Positions 16,807 through 26,800 of a DNA stretch of 64,000 nt are shown here, one piece after another. The notes beneath the pieces were generated by a model. That model worked only from the letters and a program-made list of their open reading frames with translations. It was not told the origin of the DNA and did not search any database. Every line of letters begins with the position of its first letter. Positions within the stretch are counted from its first letter, which is position 1. This DNA is from CAYUQT01 sp964596165 (GTDB taxonomy: Bacteria; Planctomycetota; Phycisphaerae; UBA1845; JAFGLZ01), in assembly GCA_964596165.1 (NCBI GenBank), contig CAZQTW010000001.1:62001-126000 (forward strand), given 5' to 3'. The position numbers and the translations under genes were made by a program.

Positions 16807-18204
16807 CTAGAGCTGTTCCCAGCCCTTGCGATACTGGCGACGGATCAAGGCATCGCCCTCGGGGCAATTCGTGATCTTGCACTTCTTGCCGTCGAACAGC
16901 ACCTTCTTGCCGACGTAGTTGGCGATATTGCCAATCAATAGCGTCTCCGTAAGCGGACCCGCATAGGCAAAGTTCGACATCGCCGGCTTCTTCGGATCCT
17001 TGCAGTTGCGGATCCACTCATCCGTCTGGTATTGATCGATGTTGCCCTTGCCCCACCGCTCGAATTTCTCCGGGCCCGGTTTCCAGCCTTCGAAGTCTTT
17101 CTTCGGCAGCAGCACCATATCCGCACCGTAATCGTTCGGCGAATAGAGTTTGCCCTTGTCGCCGATGATGACCAGGCCGCTACCCACGTATTTCTCGCCC
17201 TCGATCAGCCCCTTCAGCCGGTCATGCACCCATTGCGGCTTGTCGTTGCCGCCGTCATACCACGTCCACTTCACCGGCGGGAGCTTGCCACGGGCCGGAA
17301 ACTCCAACGTGATGACGCTCCACGTGGGGAAACTGTCCTTATCGAAGCCGGAGTTCTGGGCCTCCGCGCTGATCGGCGAGCCCAGTTCCAGCGCCCTGAA
17401 CGCCATGTTCGCGGTGTGGCAACCCATATCACCCAGCGCGCCGGTGCCGAAATCCCACCAGCCACGCCAGTTGAACGGATGATAACAATCCTTCTTGTAA
17501 GGCCGCATGGGGGCGACACCAACCCACAGGTCCCACTCGAGGTTTTCCGGAATCGGATCGCTGCCCTTGGGACGAGCTTTGCCCTGTGGCCACACCGGGC
17601 GGTTGGTCCACACATGCGCCTCTTTCACATTGCCGATAACGCCGGACTGAATCGCTTCCACAGCAGTCCGGTATCCGTCGTGTGCCGTCCCCTGGTTGCC
17701 CATCTGAGTGGCGACGTTGTACTCCTTTGCGGTCTCCGCCATCAGGCGTGACTCCCAAACGCTCCACGTCAGCGGTTTCTGGCAGTAAACGTGCTTGCCC
17801 ATGCGCATCGCCTGCACGCAGATCGGAGCGTGCATGTGGTCGGGCGTCGAGCAGGTAATCGCGTCGATCTGCGCGTGCATCTCGTCGAACATCACCCGAT
17901 AGTCATGGTATTTCTTGGCATTCGGAAACACCTTGATGGCCTCGCCCATCATGTTGAAGTCGACGTCGCACAGGGCGACAACGTTCTCCTTGCGACACTT
18001 GATGATGTCGCTCGAGCCCTTGCCGCCGCAGCCGACGCCGGCAACGTTCAGCTTCTCGTTCGCCTTGTACTTGCCCTTGGCGCGATGGGCCTGAACGACA
18101 GGCGAACCCGCCTTGGGCTCGGTGCAGCCGCTCAGCCAGACGCCCGCGCCTGCAAGGGCCGTGCCCTTCAGAAAGAAACGACGGGTAGTCTTGTTACTGC
18201 TCAT
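16807..18204 (-). CDS. TAT-exported Gfo/Idh/MocA-family oxidoreductase lipoprotein
   Basis: A 465-residue NAD(P)-dependent oxidoreductase-like protein. It starts MSSNKTTRRFFLKGTALAGAG with a twin-arginine motif, and the lipobox LSGC puts a Cys near residue 27. The Rossmann segment follows (KLNVAGVGCGGKGSSD), then the family's EKP-like motif seen as YCQKPLT (Glu replaced by Gln). AAAGGAG lies 8 bases before the chosen ATG; the longer frame, 12 residues more, has none. Such exported Gfo/Idh proteins are numerous in planctomycetes, and their substrates, probably sugars or polyols, are mostly unknown. The Glu-to-Gln change in the EKP motif is worth noting. Confidence 0.88.
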   Translation of the reverse strand: MSSNKTTRRFFLKGTALAGAGVWLSGCTEPKAGSPVVQAHRAKGKYKANEKLNVAGVGCGGKGSSDIIKCRKENVVALCDVDFNMMGEAIKVFPNAKKYHDYRVMFDEMHAQIDAITCSTPDHMHAPICVQAMRMGKHVYCQKPLTWSVWESRLMAETAKEYNVATQMGNQGTAHDGYRTAVEAIQSGVIGNVKEAHVWTNRPVWPQGKARPKGSDPIPENLEWDLWVGVAPMRPYKKDCYHPFNWRGWWDFGTGALGDMGCHTANMAFRALELGSPISAEAQNSGFDKDSFPTWSVITLEFPARGKLPPVKWTWYDGGNDKPQWVHDRLKGLIEGEKYVGSGLVIIGDKGKLYSPNDYGADMVLLPKKDFEGWKPGPEKFERWGKGNIDQYQTDEWIRNCKDPKKPAMSNFAYAGPLTETLLIGNIANYVGKKVLFDGKKCKITNCPEGDALIRRQYRKGWEQL

Positions 18205-18422
18205 CAGATTGTCTCCTTTGCTGATCGCTCCTAGTCTCACCCAACCCGGGGTCGTCGCAGCGACCGTCTAACCAGCGAAAACCCGGAATCCTATAACTTC
18301 GATCACCGACGGCCCAAGCTACAACATCCTGCAAGGCCCCGGCATCTTCATCTACACGAATCCACACCTGACCCAGCCCCACGCGCACACCACACCCATT
18401 CTCCAAACCGGAGATTGTAAGG

Positions 18423-19640
18423 GTGTTCATTCGCCTCCACAAGGCGCCTTCGCCCGGAGTTTGCCGCCTCTGCCACGTTCAGCACGATGACGCCCGCCTC
18501 GGCAAACGTGTCTACACGCCCACAAATGAGGTCAACAGGTCTAAGGCAGAACAGTTTGTCTACCAGCAACTCGCGGTGCAGGAGAACTCCAAACTTCGCC
18601 TCCAGGGCGTGAACCTTCTGTTCTCGACCGTGGCCGAGGAATACATCCGGTTCCGATCAGAGGGACGACGGGCCAAGAAACTCCGACCGTCCAGCCTCAC
18701 CAAGCTGAGAGGTGCCATCACCGCCCTCAAGAACTTCCTTGGGTCTGGTTACGATGGCCTTCAGATCAACGGCATCGACACGACCCTGCTCCAGGACTTC
18801 GTGGACAGCGAGGCCAGGCGGATCAGCGTGGACAGTGCCAACCTGCACCTCGACCAGATTGGGCAGGTGATGAACTATGCCCACAAGAAGCACTTCATCG
18901 GTCGCGACCCCACGGATGACGTGGAGCGGGTGTTCGACGACACCAGGAACGAGGACGATGACGACGGCATACTCGGCTGGCCCTGCCCGACGCCGGAGGA
19001 AGTCAGGCTCATACTGGCCAACGCTCAGCCCAGGCTGGCACTGACCGGCCAGCGGGCCGACAACGGCAGCGAGATTGGACGACCGGTGTATGCTGGCATC
19101 AACACCAACGATTACACCGATTTCTATGCGGCCATCTGCCTGACGGGGATGAGGCTGGGTGAAGCACGGTTCCTCACCTGGGATGATGTTGATCTCGTCA
19201 ACAAGATCATCCGCATCAGGAAGGGCTACAAGAACGGCACCTGGTGGGAGCCAAAAACGCGGTCATCAGGCCGACGCATCCCCATCGTGCCTCAGATGGA
19301 AGTCATCTTGAACCGGCTCCGCCAGACCAACAAGAAGAACCTGTGGGTCTTTGAAACTCGGCGTGGCACCCAGTTGGGTGACACCGGCCCTACTCAACGG
19401 CTCGGTGAGATTTGCAGGAGGCTGGGCCTGCGGAAGCGATACGTCCTGCACTCGCTCAGGAAATACTGGGCCAGCACCGTCGCCCTGCAAGGAATGCCCG
19501 CCCAGGTGATGATCAAGGTGTTCGGTCACACCGATTTCGAACTCATCCTCAAGGTTTACTACGCTCAGAACGACGATGCCAGGCTGGTCGCCGAGGGCAG
19601 CAAGATTGATTACGGCCTGGGCCTGCCGAAGACGGCGTGA
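18423..19640 (+). CDS. Tyrosine site-specific recombinase (integrase)
   Basis: A 405-residue phage-type integrase. The catalytic set is visible: Arg in TGMRLGEARFL, His and Arg in LHSLRKYWAS, His in FGHTDFEL and the Tyr nucleophile in LKVYYAQ. The N-terminal third would hold the core-binding domain (TVAEEYIRF onward). The start is a GTG with GGAG 9 bases upstream. It marks an accessory segment that runs to about 21.7 kb and ends near tRNA-Gly. I found no duplicated attachment core between the 218-base gap before the gene and the tRNA, so the insertion borders are unresolved. Confidence 0.9.
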   Translation: MFIRLHKAPSPGVCRLCHVQHDDARLGKRVYTPTNEVNRSKAEQFVYQQLAVQENSKLRLQGVNLLFSTVAEEYIRFRSEGRRAKKLRPSSLTKLRGAITALKNFLGSGYDGLQINGIDTTLLQDFVDSEARRISVDSANLHLDQIGQVMNYAHKKHFIGRDPTDDVERVFDDTRNEDDDDGILGWPCPTPEEVRLILANAQPRLALTGQRADNGSEIGRPVYAGINTNDYTDFYAAICLTGMRLGEARFLTWDDVDLVNKIIRIRKGYKNGTWWEPKTRSSGRRIPIVPQMEVILNRLRQTNKKNLWVFETRRGTQLGDTGPTQRLGEICRRLGLRKRYVLHSLRKYWASTVALQGMPAQVMIKVFGHTDFELILKVYYAQNDDARLVAEGSKIDYGLGLPKTA

Positions 19641-19689
19641 GCGTGGGCAGGCGGCTACCTGCGGCTCCTGGCTGGCAGGTGCGAGCACG

Positions 19690-20295
19690 CTATTGCTTTA
19701 CCTCAGTCCAGGTTCCTCCGAAGAAGCGTGAATGGCTCTTGCCCCAATCGAGCCTCCAAGCGGAAGTGCTGTTGACTGGATGTATCTCCAACAAGTCCTG
19801 GTCTGTGCCCTTTTGGGACAGAAGCACCCCCCGAACACGCCCTCGTTCGTCAACCAGGACAAGGCCCTGGGTTTTCGCTGCGGGCAAAGTTACCGGCGAG
19901 GACGAGGGCGACGAGGTAATCACCTTCACCGGAGCCGTTGAGACGTATCCTCGGCTGGAAAAGTCCACGGACTTCTTGAAATCGGGTTTCCACACGGTGT
20001 TGTCATCCAGGCATCGCACTTCCAGGATGAACTGCGAGTTGGGCTCTGCGTTGGGTTCCGGAGCCGGTATCTCGGCCCTCTCCTTGCCCGCACTATCCGT
20101 AAAGATGAAGGTGAATGTCTTTCCCTTTGTGTCTTCTCGTATCTGCTCGGCGATGCCCTGGGCTACGGCCTCACGGAAGCTTGGACTGGTGTAGACGCAG
20201 CCACCACACATCAGCACCGCCACACACAGGCCGGCTGCCGCCACGGTAAGGAGCTTCCTGATTACCGGAACAGGTTTGTAGGGGGCGATCTTCAT
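19690..20295 (-). CDS. Putative lipoprotein in the integrase segment
   Basis: A 201-residue protein of unknown function. The chosen start gives a signal peptide (MKIAPYKPVPVIRKLL, then a hydrophobic run ending LMCGGC, a loose lipobox). The mature part has FTFIFTDSAGKE and a C-terminal RLDWGKSHSRFFGGTW. AGGG is 5 bases before the start. A longer frame starting at 20469 adds 58 residues without a signal and is less likely. It is read divergently from the zinc-ribbon membrane gene at 20471. Confidence 0.65.
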   Translation of the reverse strand: MKIAPYKPVPVIRKLLTVAAAGLCVAVLMCGGCVYTSPSFREAVAQGIAEQIREDTKGKTFTFIFTDSAGKERAEIPAPEPNAEPNSQFILEVRCLDDNTVWKPDFKKSVDFSSRGYVSTAPVKVITSSPSSSPVTLPAAKTQGLVLVDERGRVRGVLLSQKGTDQDLLEIHPVNSTSAWRLDWGKSHSRFFGGTWTEVKQ

Positions 20296-20470
20296 CCTGG
20301 CCCTCGCTTGAGCCGCCGAGGCTCCATCTATGATACCACGCATCCAGCCATCACCGTCACCGCTTGCGGCTCCGCCGCCGGAAACGTAGGCTGCCGAGTA
20401 TGCGACGGCGACCTCGATTGCGGCGGGTGCTGAAGTGGACCGCAGGTAACGTTCAGCGGAGGAAGGCACG

Positions 20471-21127
20471 ATGATACCTCCCGTGTTCGCTTATTGGTAT
20501 TGGTTGGTGCTGCTCGTGGTCTCCGTCTGTATTCATGTCCGGCTGCGACGTGTGCAAGCAAGGGGACGTGCCTGCTGGTTGGTCGGGGTGTTACTCTACG
20601 GCTTTGCCTGCACGTTCGGCTCCTACTGGGACTACTACCCCGTCTACGAGCTATTCGGAGCAAACGTATCCGGGCATTTCCGGAGAATGGTCCTTACGAC
20701 CGACAATCCCCAGGAAGCGTATGACTATCTGGGTGCTCTCGGCTATATTTCTGGCACCACGGCACCGGCATCGTTCCCCAGTATGCCTGGACCGTTAACC
20801 ACCTCACGTGCGGCCACGTCCACAACGCAACATCGTCCGCAACCCTTCCAGCAGCCAGTTAGTTCACTTCGATTACTGCTGCCGACTGCGATACGAACCG
20901 CCCTTGTGCTGGTCGCTGTCTGGTGCATGTGGGCTGGCCTGACCCGGATCAACAAGCATGGTTGTTTTGGGGCCAAACCCTCAGAGGCCTGTTGTCCGAA
21001 GTGCGGATGTGCCATTCAGCCTTCGCCGGGCTCCTCATGTCACTGCCCGCAGTGCGGACTGAAGATAATAGTCAAGCGGATTATCAAGACGAGGCAGAGC
21101 CAGACTCTGTCTGGATCGATGCCATGA
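20471..21127 (+). CDS. Membrane protein with C-terminal zinc ribbon
   Basis: A 218-residue protein of unknown function with two or three membrane segments (about 7-22, 34-52 and 137-155) and a C-terminal double-Cys zinc ribbon: CPKCG near residue 186 and CPQCG near 203. GGAGGAAGG precedes the ATG. It is 43 bases upstream of a second membrane zinc-ribbon gene and probably in an operon with it. Such N-terminal helices with a cytosolic ribbon are seen in many accessory proteins; no catalytic motif is visible. Confidence 0.7.
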   Translation: MIPPVFAYWYWLVLLVVSVCIHVRLRRVQARGRACWLVGVLLYGFACTFGSYWDYYPVYELFGANVSGHFRRMVLTTDNPQEAYDYLGALGYISGTTAPASFPSMPGPLTTSRAATSTTQHRPQPFQQPVSSLRLLLPTAIRTALVLVAVWCMWAGLTRINKHGCFGAKPSEACCPKCGCAIQPSPGSSCHCPQCGLKIIVKRIIKTRQSQTLSGSMP

Positions 21128-21170
21128 TAGTTCCGCCGGGAAACCAGAAGCCTCCGACCAAGGGAGAACT

Positions 21171-21689
21171 ATGATGTGCCTGGAGACACTTTTCCCCATC
21201 GAGGTAACGGCGGGACTAACCTTCGTGTTGGTGTGGTCGATCTTACGAGCACACCGAACCACGGGCGAAAAGGGCTTCAAGCTCATCGCCTGGGGCCTGG
21301 CGGTCTACATGGGGTTTCTGGCGGGTGTTCACTACCTCACGCTGATCGTGTTAGTGCTAGCGGCCTACATGGGGTTTCTGGGAGACGTCGAGGCTTTGTC
21401 ACCCTTTACGCTGCTCCTGATGGGCTCCTCATTTGCCCGTTATTGGCTTCCAGGTCCAGGGTGGATCGTGGAAGCCATGCTGCCGGTTTCCGCCGCATGC
21501 GTCTGGGTTCTCTGCCTTTGGAGGGGATTCGGCAGTCTCGTGAGAAACGGTCACTGGTCTGCCAGCGACGAGGAGGCCATCTGCCCGAACCCAAGATGCA
21601 TGAAGAGCGTGCCACCGGATGGTTCCCGTTGCCCGTCATGCGGGCAGGAATACTCTGTTGAATATCTGTTCCTTGAGGAGCATGGTTGA
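21171..21689 (+). CDS. Membrane protein with zinc ribbon and a tandem helix duplication
   Basis: A 172-residue protein with four predicted helices and a C-terminal zinc ribbon (CPNPRCMKS, then CPSCGQEY). Helices 2 and 3 both begin with YMGFL exactly 20 residues apart, and the DNA CTACATGGGGTTTCTGG recurs with a 60-base period (21305 and 21365), so part of the membrane domain arose by local duplication. GGGAG lies 4-7 bases before the ATGATG start. Function unknown; it shares its architecture with the gene just upstream. Confidence 0.7.
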   Translation: MMCLETLFPIEVTAGLTFVLVWSILRAHRTTGEKGFKLIAWGLAVYMGFLAGVHYLTLIVLVLAAYMGFLGDVEALSPFTLLLMGSSFARYWLPGPGWIVEAMLPVSAACVWVLCLWRGFGSLVRNGHWSASDEEAICPNPRCMKSVPPDGSRCPSCGQEYSVEYLFLEEHG

Positions 21690-21886
21690 GCTACCGATCC
21701 TTGGCTGTCTGGACCTAGGCCTTCGCCCACCCCTAACATCCGCCTCACGCCTCCGTAAAATCCGCCAGTTTTCCGCCAGTTCGCAGGTAGGCAACGGTAA
21801 GCAAAAGGACTTACGGCGATTTTTCGGGAACCTCGAAGGACTTGACAACACGAGCTAACCCTCGATAATAGCGTGTAGTTAGGGTT

Positions 21887-21958
<72 letters not shown>

Positions 21959-22392
21959 GTTGTCCCTTCAGTGAAAGCAATCTGCAGATACGTCGATTCG
22001 GCACGACTTCTTTGTAGCTGATTTGCCGGTGCTCCGATTGGCTCGCGGCGGCCAGTCCCTATCCTTGTTCTCCACGCGAACCAACCGTGTGGCGATTCGT
22101 TGGCCTGCTCGTGACTTCGGAGATCAGGCTAGGTTGCGTCAATCGTAGCGCGTCGTGCCCCCTCCCCCCTCATTGGGACTACTTTGTTAACATGAACCGT
22201 TCCATCCAGTGAACTTCCGTGGATGGACGCAGTCTCAGGCGCTGCTGCCGCATTGTCACGAAGCGCCCGGCAGTTCCTGATCCTGCGTAGAGGGCGGAGC
22301 GACCGCCGCCCCTTCCTTGTCAGACAATCGCACAGCCGCCCACGCCTCTGCTCACAGGGGCAGACTTGCCGTAACACGATTCGTGTCTCGAT
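21959..22392. other. 434-base stretch with no recognised gene
   Basis: Between tRNA-Gly and the YihY gene I see no ORF with a ribosome site and no strong hairpin. It may hold the tRNA terminator and an insertion border. Confidence 0.5.
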
Positions 22393-23781
22393 CTACGCTT
22401 CGGTCCCGATGAGTTGGTCGACCGTGAGCGAACCCAGGGCCGTCTTTGATCGTTGCTGAAACCGTGCGATCGCATCTTCGATTTCGGGATCGTACCTCCC
22501 CGCCTCAGGACTCCTGTCCGGCTGCACAATCCGAAGGACCTCAAGGACCGCGATCTTGTCCGCCGGACGAGCCAGTACGTACGCCGGAGGGCCGTCGCCC
22601 GCCACAGGACACACCGCATCGACGGACCCAAGTTGTCCCAGCAACCACCGAACGGATCTGTCCGGTAGCTTGAGTCTGCCCCTGATCGCTTCGAGTGAAA
22701 CCGGCCCCCTGCCCGCGTGGTAGTGCCTCGCAATGACTACCATCGCCGCCAGGATATCGCGAGGGCCGAGCGAGGAATACTCCTCCTGCTTCTCCAACGA
22801 TCGCAGGCTTGCCGGATTCCCTATCACATAGGCCAGCTCCCCTCCGTACATGAAGATCAGCCATGAAAGGTTCAGCCACACTAGGAAGATCGGCACGAGG
22901 CCCAAAGCCCCGTAGAGGTTCCCCGTCGCAACAATCTCTTTCACATAAAGCGCAAAGAGCCATTTCGCGATCAGCCATGTCGGCACGGCACACAACGCTC
23001 CGCCAAGGGCGGCACGCCACCGAACGTCGGCATTCGGTAACAGCTTGTAGAGCCCAAAGAACACGATCAGGTAGCCGGCGATGGGAACAACCCATTCGCC
23101 GGCCGCCGCAAGCAACCACGAGAACCCGCTCACGTGCTCCAGCACTCGTGTCGTCCGCTGGCCCACATAGGACACTGCCACGACGAGAACAGGACCCAAC
23201 GTCATGGCCGACCAATACAAAGGCACGCGCCGAGCCGGCGACCGGCTACGCGGCGCGCCAAAGATCCGGTTCAGCGACCGTTCCATCGAGGTTAGCAGTG
23301 TCGTGGCCGTATAGATCAGCAGCACGATCCCAACCGGACCCAGCCGGCCGACGGTAAGCTTCTCCTCCACACGTTCCACGAGGCGTTCGACTTCGTCGGC
23401 CACATTGACCACTCGCTCACCCGTTGGGACGGTGCTACTCGCATGTGTGGCCGGCGCGGTGCCCGATGGCTGCACGAGGGCAATCTGGCTGAAGCCGGAA
23501 GCCTGTAGAACGCTTCGAAGGGCTTGCTTGCTGTTCTCCAGCACTCCGACGGATTTCAGAACCAGAAACGACAGCACCAGGACGGGAACCATGGCGAAAA
23601 TGGTTCGAAACGAGAGCGCAGCGCTCATCGCCGTCACGTTATGCTCCCACAGCAGGGTGGCGCAGACGCGCCCCATTCGGCCGTAACGCCGCACACGATC
23701 CCTCGCCCGTCCCACGCGGTCGCGCACGTTCGTCCCGAGTGAGTTACCGCGATGCGGTGTTGTGCCGGGCGTGGTGCTCAT
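22393..23781 (-). CDS. YihY/BrkB family inner membrane protein with C-terminal winged-helix-like tail
   Basis: A 462-residue YihY (UPF0761) protein with six membrane helices, including HNVTAMSAALSFRTIFAMVP, the signature start of the family, and LPNADVRWRAALGGALCAVP. The last 110 residues (LGPRDILAAMVVIARHYHAG...LKLPDRSVRWLLGQLG) look like a winged-helix domain, as in longer family members. The start is taken at MSTTPG, with GAGGA 5 bases upstream, rather than 8 codons earlier. The family was once called RNase BN, which is not supported. It follows the AsmA-like gene by 20 bases, so the two are likely one operon. Confidence 0.88.
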   Translation of the reverse strand: MSTTPGTTPHRGNSLGTNVRDRVGRARDRVRRYGRMGRVCATLLWEHNVTAMSAALSFRTIFAMVPVLVLSFLVLKSVGVLENSKQALRSVLQASGFSQIALVQPSGTAPATHASSTVPTGERVVNVADEVERLVERVEEKLTVGRLGPVGIVLLIYTATTLLTSMERSLNRIFGAPRSRSPARRVPLYWSAMTLGPVLVVAVSYVGQRTTRVLEHVSGFSWLLAAAGEWVVPIAGYLIVFFGLYKLLPNADVRWRAALGGALCAVPTWLIAKWLFALYVKEIVATGNLYGALGLVPIFLVWLNLSWLIFMYGGELAYVIGNPASLRSLEKQEEYSSLGPRDILAAMVVIARHYHAGRGPVSLEAIRGRLKLPDRSVRWLLGQLGSVDAVCPVAGDGPPAYVLARPADKIAVLEVLRIVQPDRSPEAGRYDPEIEDAIARFQQRSKTALGSLTVDQLIGTEA

Positions 23782-23801
23782 TGCCGTCCTCGCTCGCGGA
23801 C

Positions 23802-26800
23802 TCATTCGGGTTGACTGCCCGCCCGGGTTTGTACCGGTTTGGCTCGCTCGCGAACCGTGGGGCGAGGAAGCACGACCTTGCGCGGAGCCGGAACACTCGT
23901 AACGGGCTTGGCGGCCTCCGAACGTGCCGCCGGCTTCACGATCGGCAGCTTGATTGGTTCCCGAGGTGCTGGTTCGACCGACGCCGGCGCCGTTTGAACG
24001 GGCCGGCTCGCGGTGGGCTTAGCAATCGCCGGTTGGCTTAGCTGCTTCGCCGCCGGTGGTTTGATCGCCTCAACAACACGTCCTGCTCCGGGTTTGACGA
24101 CCGCCGGTCGACCACTCGGCGCAATCGCGGAGGGCTTGACTGCTTCCGACAGTCCCGCAGGTTGTTTGATCAAGGCCTTGCCCCGTCCCACGGCCGGACT
24201 GTCCACCCCTTGGGGGGCGGGCACAGGCGGACGCCCGATACCAACCGGCGTGCCGTCCGGCTTGGCCGTCTGCTGGATTCCCATCAAGCTGTTGAGCAAA
24301 CCGTCGGCCCCCTGTGACATGACGGAGCGCGCCGCCTCCTCGATCAGCGGCCTCAGATCCACCTGGGACAGGTCCATCTTGGGCTTCAATCGCGTGCCGA
24401 CGATTGGAATCTCGACACGGGTCTTCGCCAGACGCCGGGCATATTCGCTCGTCGGGCCCCCAACGCCCAGCCGTGTCAGTAGCGCAGGCCGCACCGGAAC
24501 CGAAACCGCAAGGTCCAGGGTGTCGTCAAACCCGACTGAGCCGTGAAACCGCAGATCGAAATCCTGGCCGAACGCCAACGTGAACTGCTCATAGTACAGG
24601 CGACCGTCCTGAAGACGAAAATCCACGCCGCCGACCTGTACCGCGTAGCGGTCGCCGCCACTCATCCCCCCCAATTCGATCAACGCGCTCAGAAGCCCGG
24701 ATGGCTGAACCTTCAGGTTCTGAAGGTCGAGCCTGCCCTGGCCGGAGCCGCCGGTCTTCATCTTCTCACCCAGCGGAAGCCGGATGTTCTCGGTCATCAG
24801 CGACACGGCTCCTTCCGCACTCGCCAGACTGCCGAAGATGGGGTTCACGCGGCTCAGAAGCTCTCGACCCAGCGCGGGAGTGATACGGACGTTCTCCAGA
24901 ATCTGGAGCTGTCGCCCGAGACTGAGCGTCGGTGTGCCGGATCGGAAATCCACCTCTCCGCCCAAATGGACCCGCCCGCCGCTCGCCGGAATCGTCGACA
25001 CAGGCACAATCAACTGCCCCTGCTTGAATGACGGCGCGAGTAACGCCGGGCCCATTTCCGCACCGTAGACACTCGCCGAGGCCCAGCCCACGTTCATGCC
25101 GGCGCTGGCATCCACGTACACGGGGTTCTTCCGCGAATCATTGGCCGCGCCCCTCACGGTGAACCGACTCTCGCTTGCGCCGGCGACGACCAATGTGTCC
25201 GCCGTCGTGGGAGCGAGTTCGTGAATCAGCGCGGTGACCCCATCCCATGACGCGCGGTAATCCCCCTGGAGATCGAGCAGGCAGGTCCGCATGTAGTCGG
25301 AGATCTTGCCGGTCATCTTCACCGCGAGGATTTGAGAGTCCATCTGGAACCGGTCGACCGTGATGGTCTCTTGCCGATGGTGGATACCCGCCTGGACGGC
25401 CAGGCGCACGTCGCTCTCTCGAATCGCCTTGTCGCCCGCTCCGACTGCAAATGAATCGATGCGCGCATCTCCGATCAGACTCGCGCCGTCGGCGGTGCCC
25501 TGACTCACCGCGGACAGACGCAGTCGGCCCGCGATCGCGGGCGGCTTCTCCCGACCGGCTATCCGACTGCTGAGCTCCAGGCAGCGGGCAAGCTCCGCAA
25601 CGCCCTCGACCTTGCCTGCAACGGACAATTGCTTGTCCACGCCGATGTTCACTCCCGTTGCCAGCAGGCGAGCCGGCGTGCTCGTCAATTCGGCCGACTG
25701 GATTCCGAACTGTCTCCCACCCGGCGAAACGCTCAGGCCCGACCACGTCAACGACGCCTCTTCCGCCAGCAGAGGCTCATCGCGGAGCCGGGTGTTTCGC
25801 ACCACCACCGCCCCCTCCGACAGGACCGGCGAATCCTTCGACGCGCGGTGGACCTTCGCTTCAAGCGCCGCCTCGCCGGCGTAGCCCGCCGCACCGGCGA
25901 CGCCAAGGCCGACAAGCCGGCTCGCGATATACCCCAAATCCGCTCGCGGTACGTTCATCTCGACGTGGAAGGTGTCGTCGCCGATGCCGGCCCAACCCGA
26001 GCCGGTCCCCCCGACTCGGCCGTCCGCGTCCCATGTCGCGTCCGTAATCGTCAGACGAGTAACCCTCGAACCGGCCAGACTGAAGTACCCGGTCTTCTTT
26101 ACGTGCAGCTTGCCGACCTCGAGATGGTGTTCGCCCGCCCCCTGCCGAAACCCTTCGGCCGCGAGCGCCAGCGTGAGGTCGATACGTTCCTGACCGGCGC
26201 GTTTCAGGTCAAGCGTGCCCGACGTCCCGCCGGCCAACTCCACACCACCCATGTCGAAGATCTGACTTGCCTGCTGCTGCAACGCGGCAAGATCGCCCTG
26301 GAAATCCGCATGCAGATCGGCGGGGGTGCCCCGGCCGATCATGTGAGCGAAACCCGAAGCAAAGCTCACCTTCTCAACCCGAAGCCCGCTGCCCGCCTCA
26401 ATCCGCGCATCCCAATCCAGCGATACCGGGTCCCAGGCGTTTGCCTTGCCGTCCCGCAGGCTGGCGAGGTTCTTCAACACGATCGAACCCGTGGTGAACG
26501 GCTTGTCCCCGCCACGCAACGCCACACGTTTGACCTCAAGTTCGCCCCCGGTGATCGTGACGCCGGGTTGAATCCGTAGCAAAGCCGGGACCGCCCGACC
26601 CAGCCGGGCCACATCCACACGCGACTTCCCCTCAATCTCCACATCGGGCCATTTCACCTCCTTGCCCGCCAGGACGCCCGACACGATGTCGTCCGGCGAT
26701 AGGTTCGCTGCTGGGTCCGACAAGCCGTAGGTCACGTCCAGCCGGCCGTCGCCGATCTGCCCGTCCAGGACCGCGTGGGCAGTCAAAGACCCCTGCGTCG

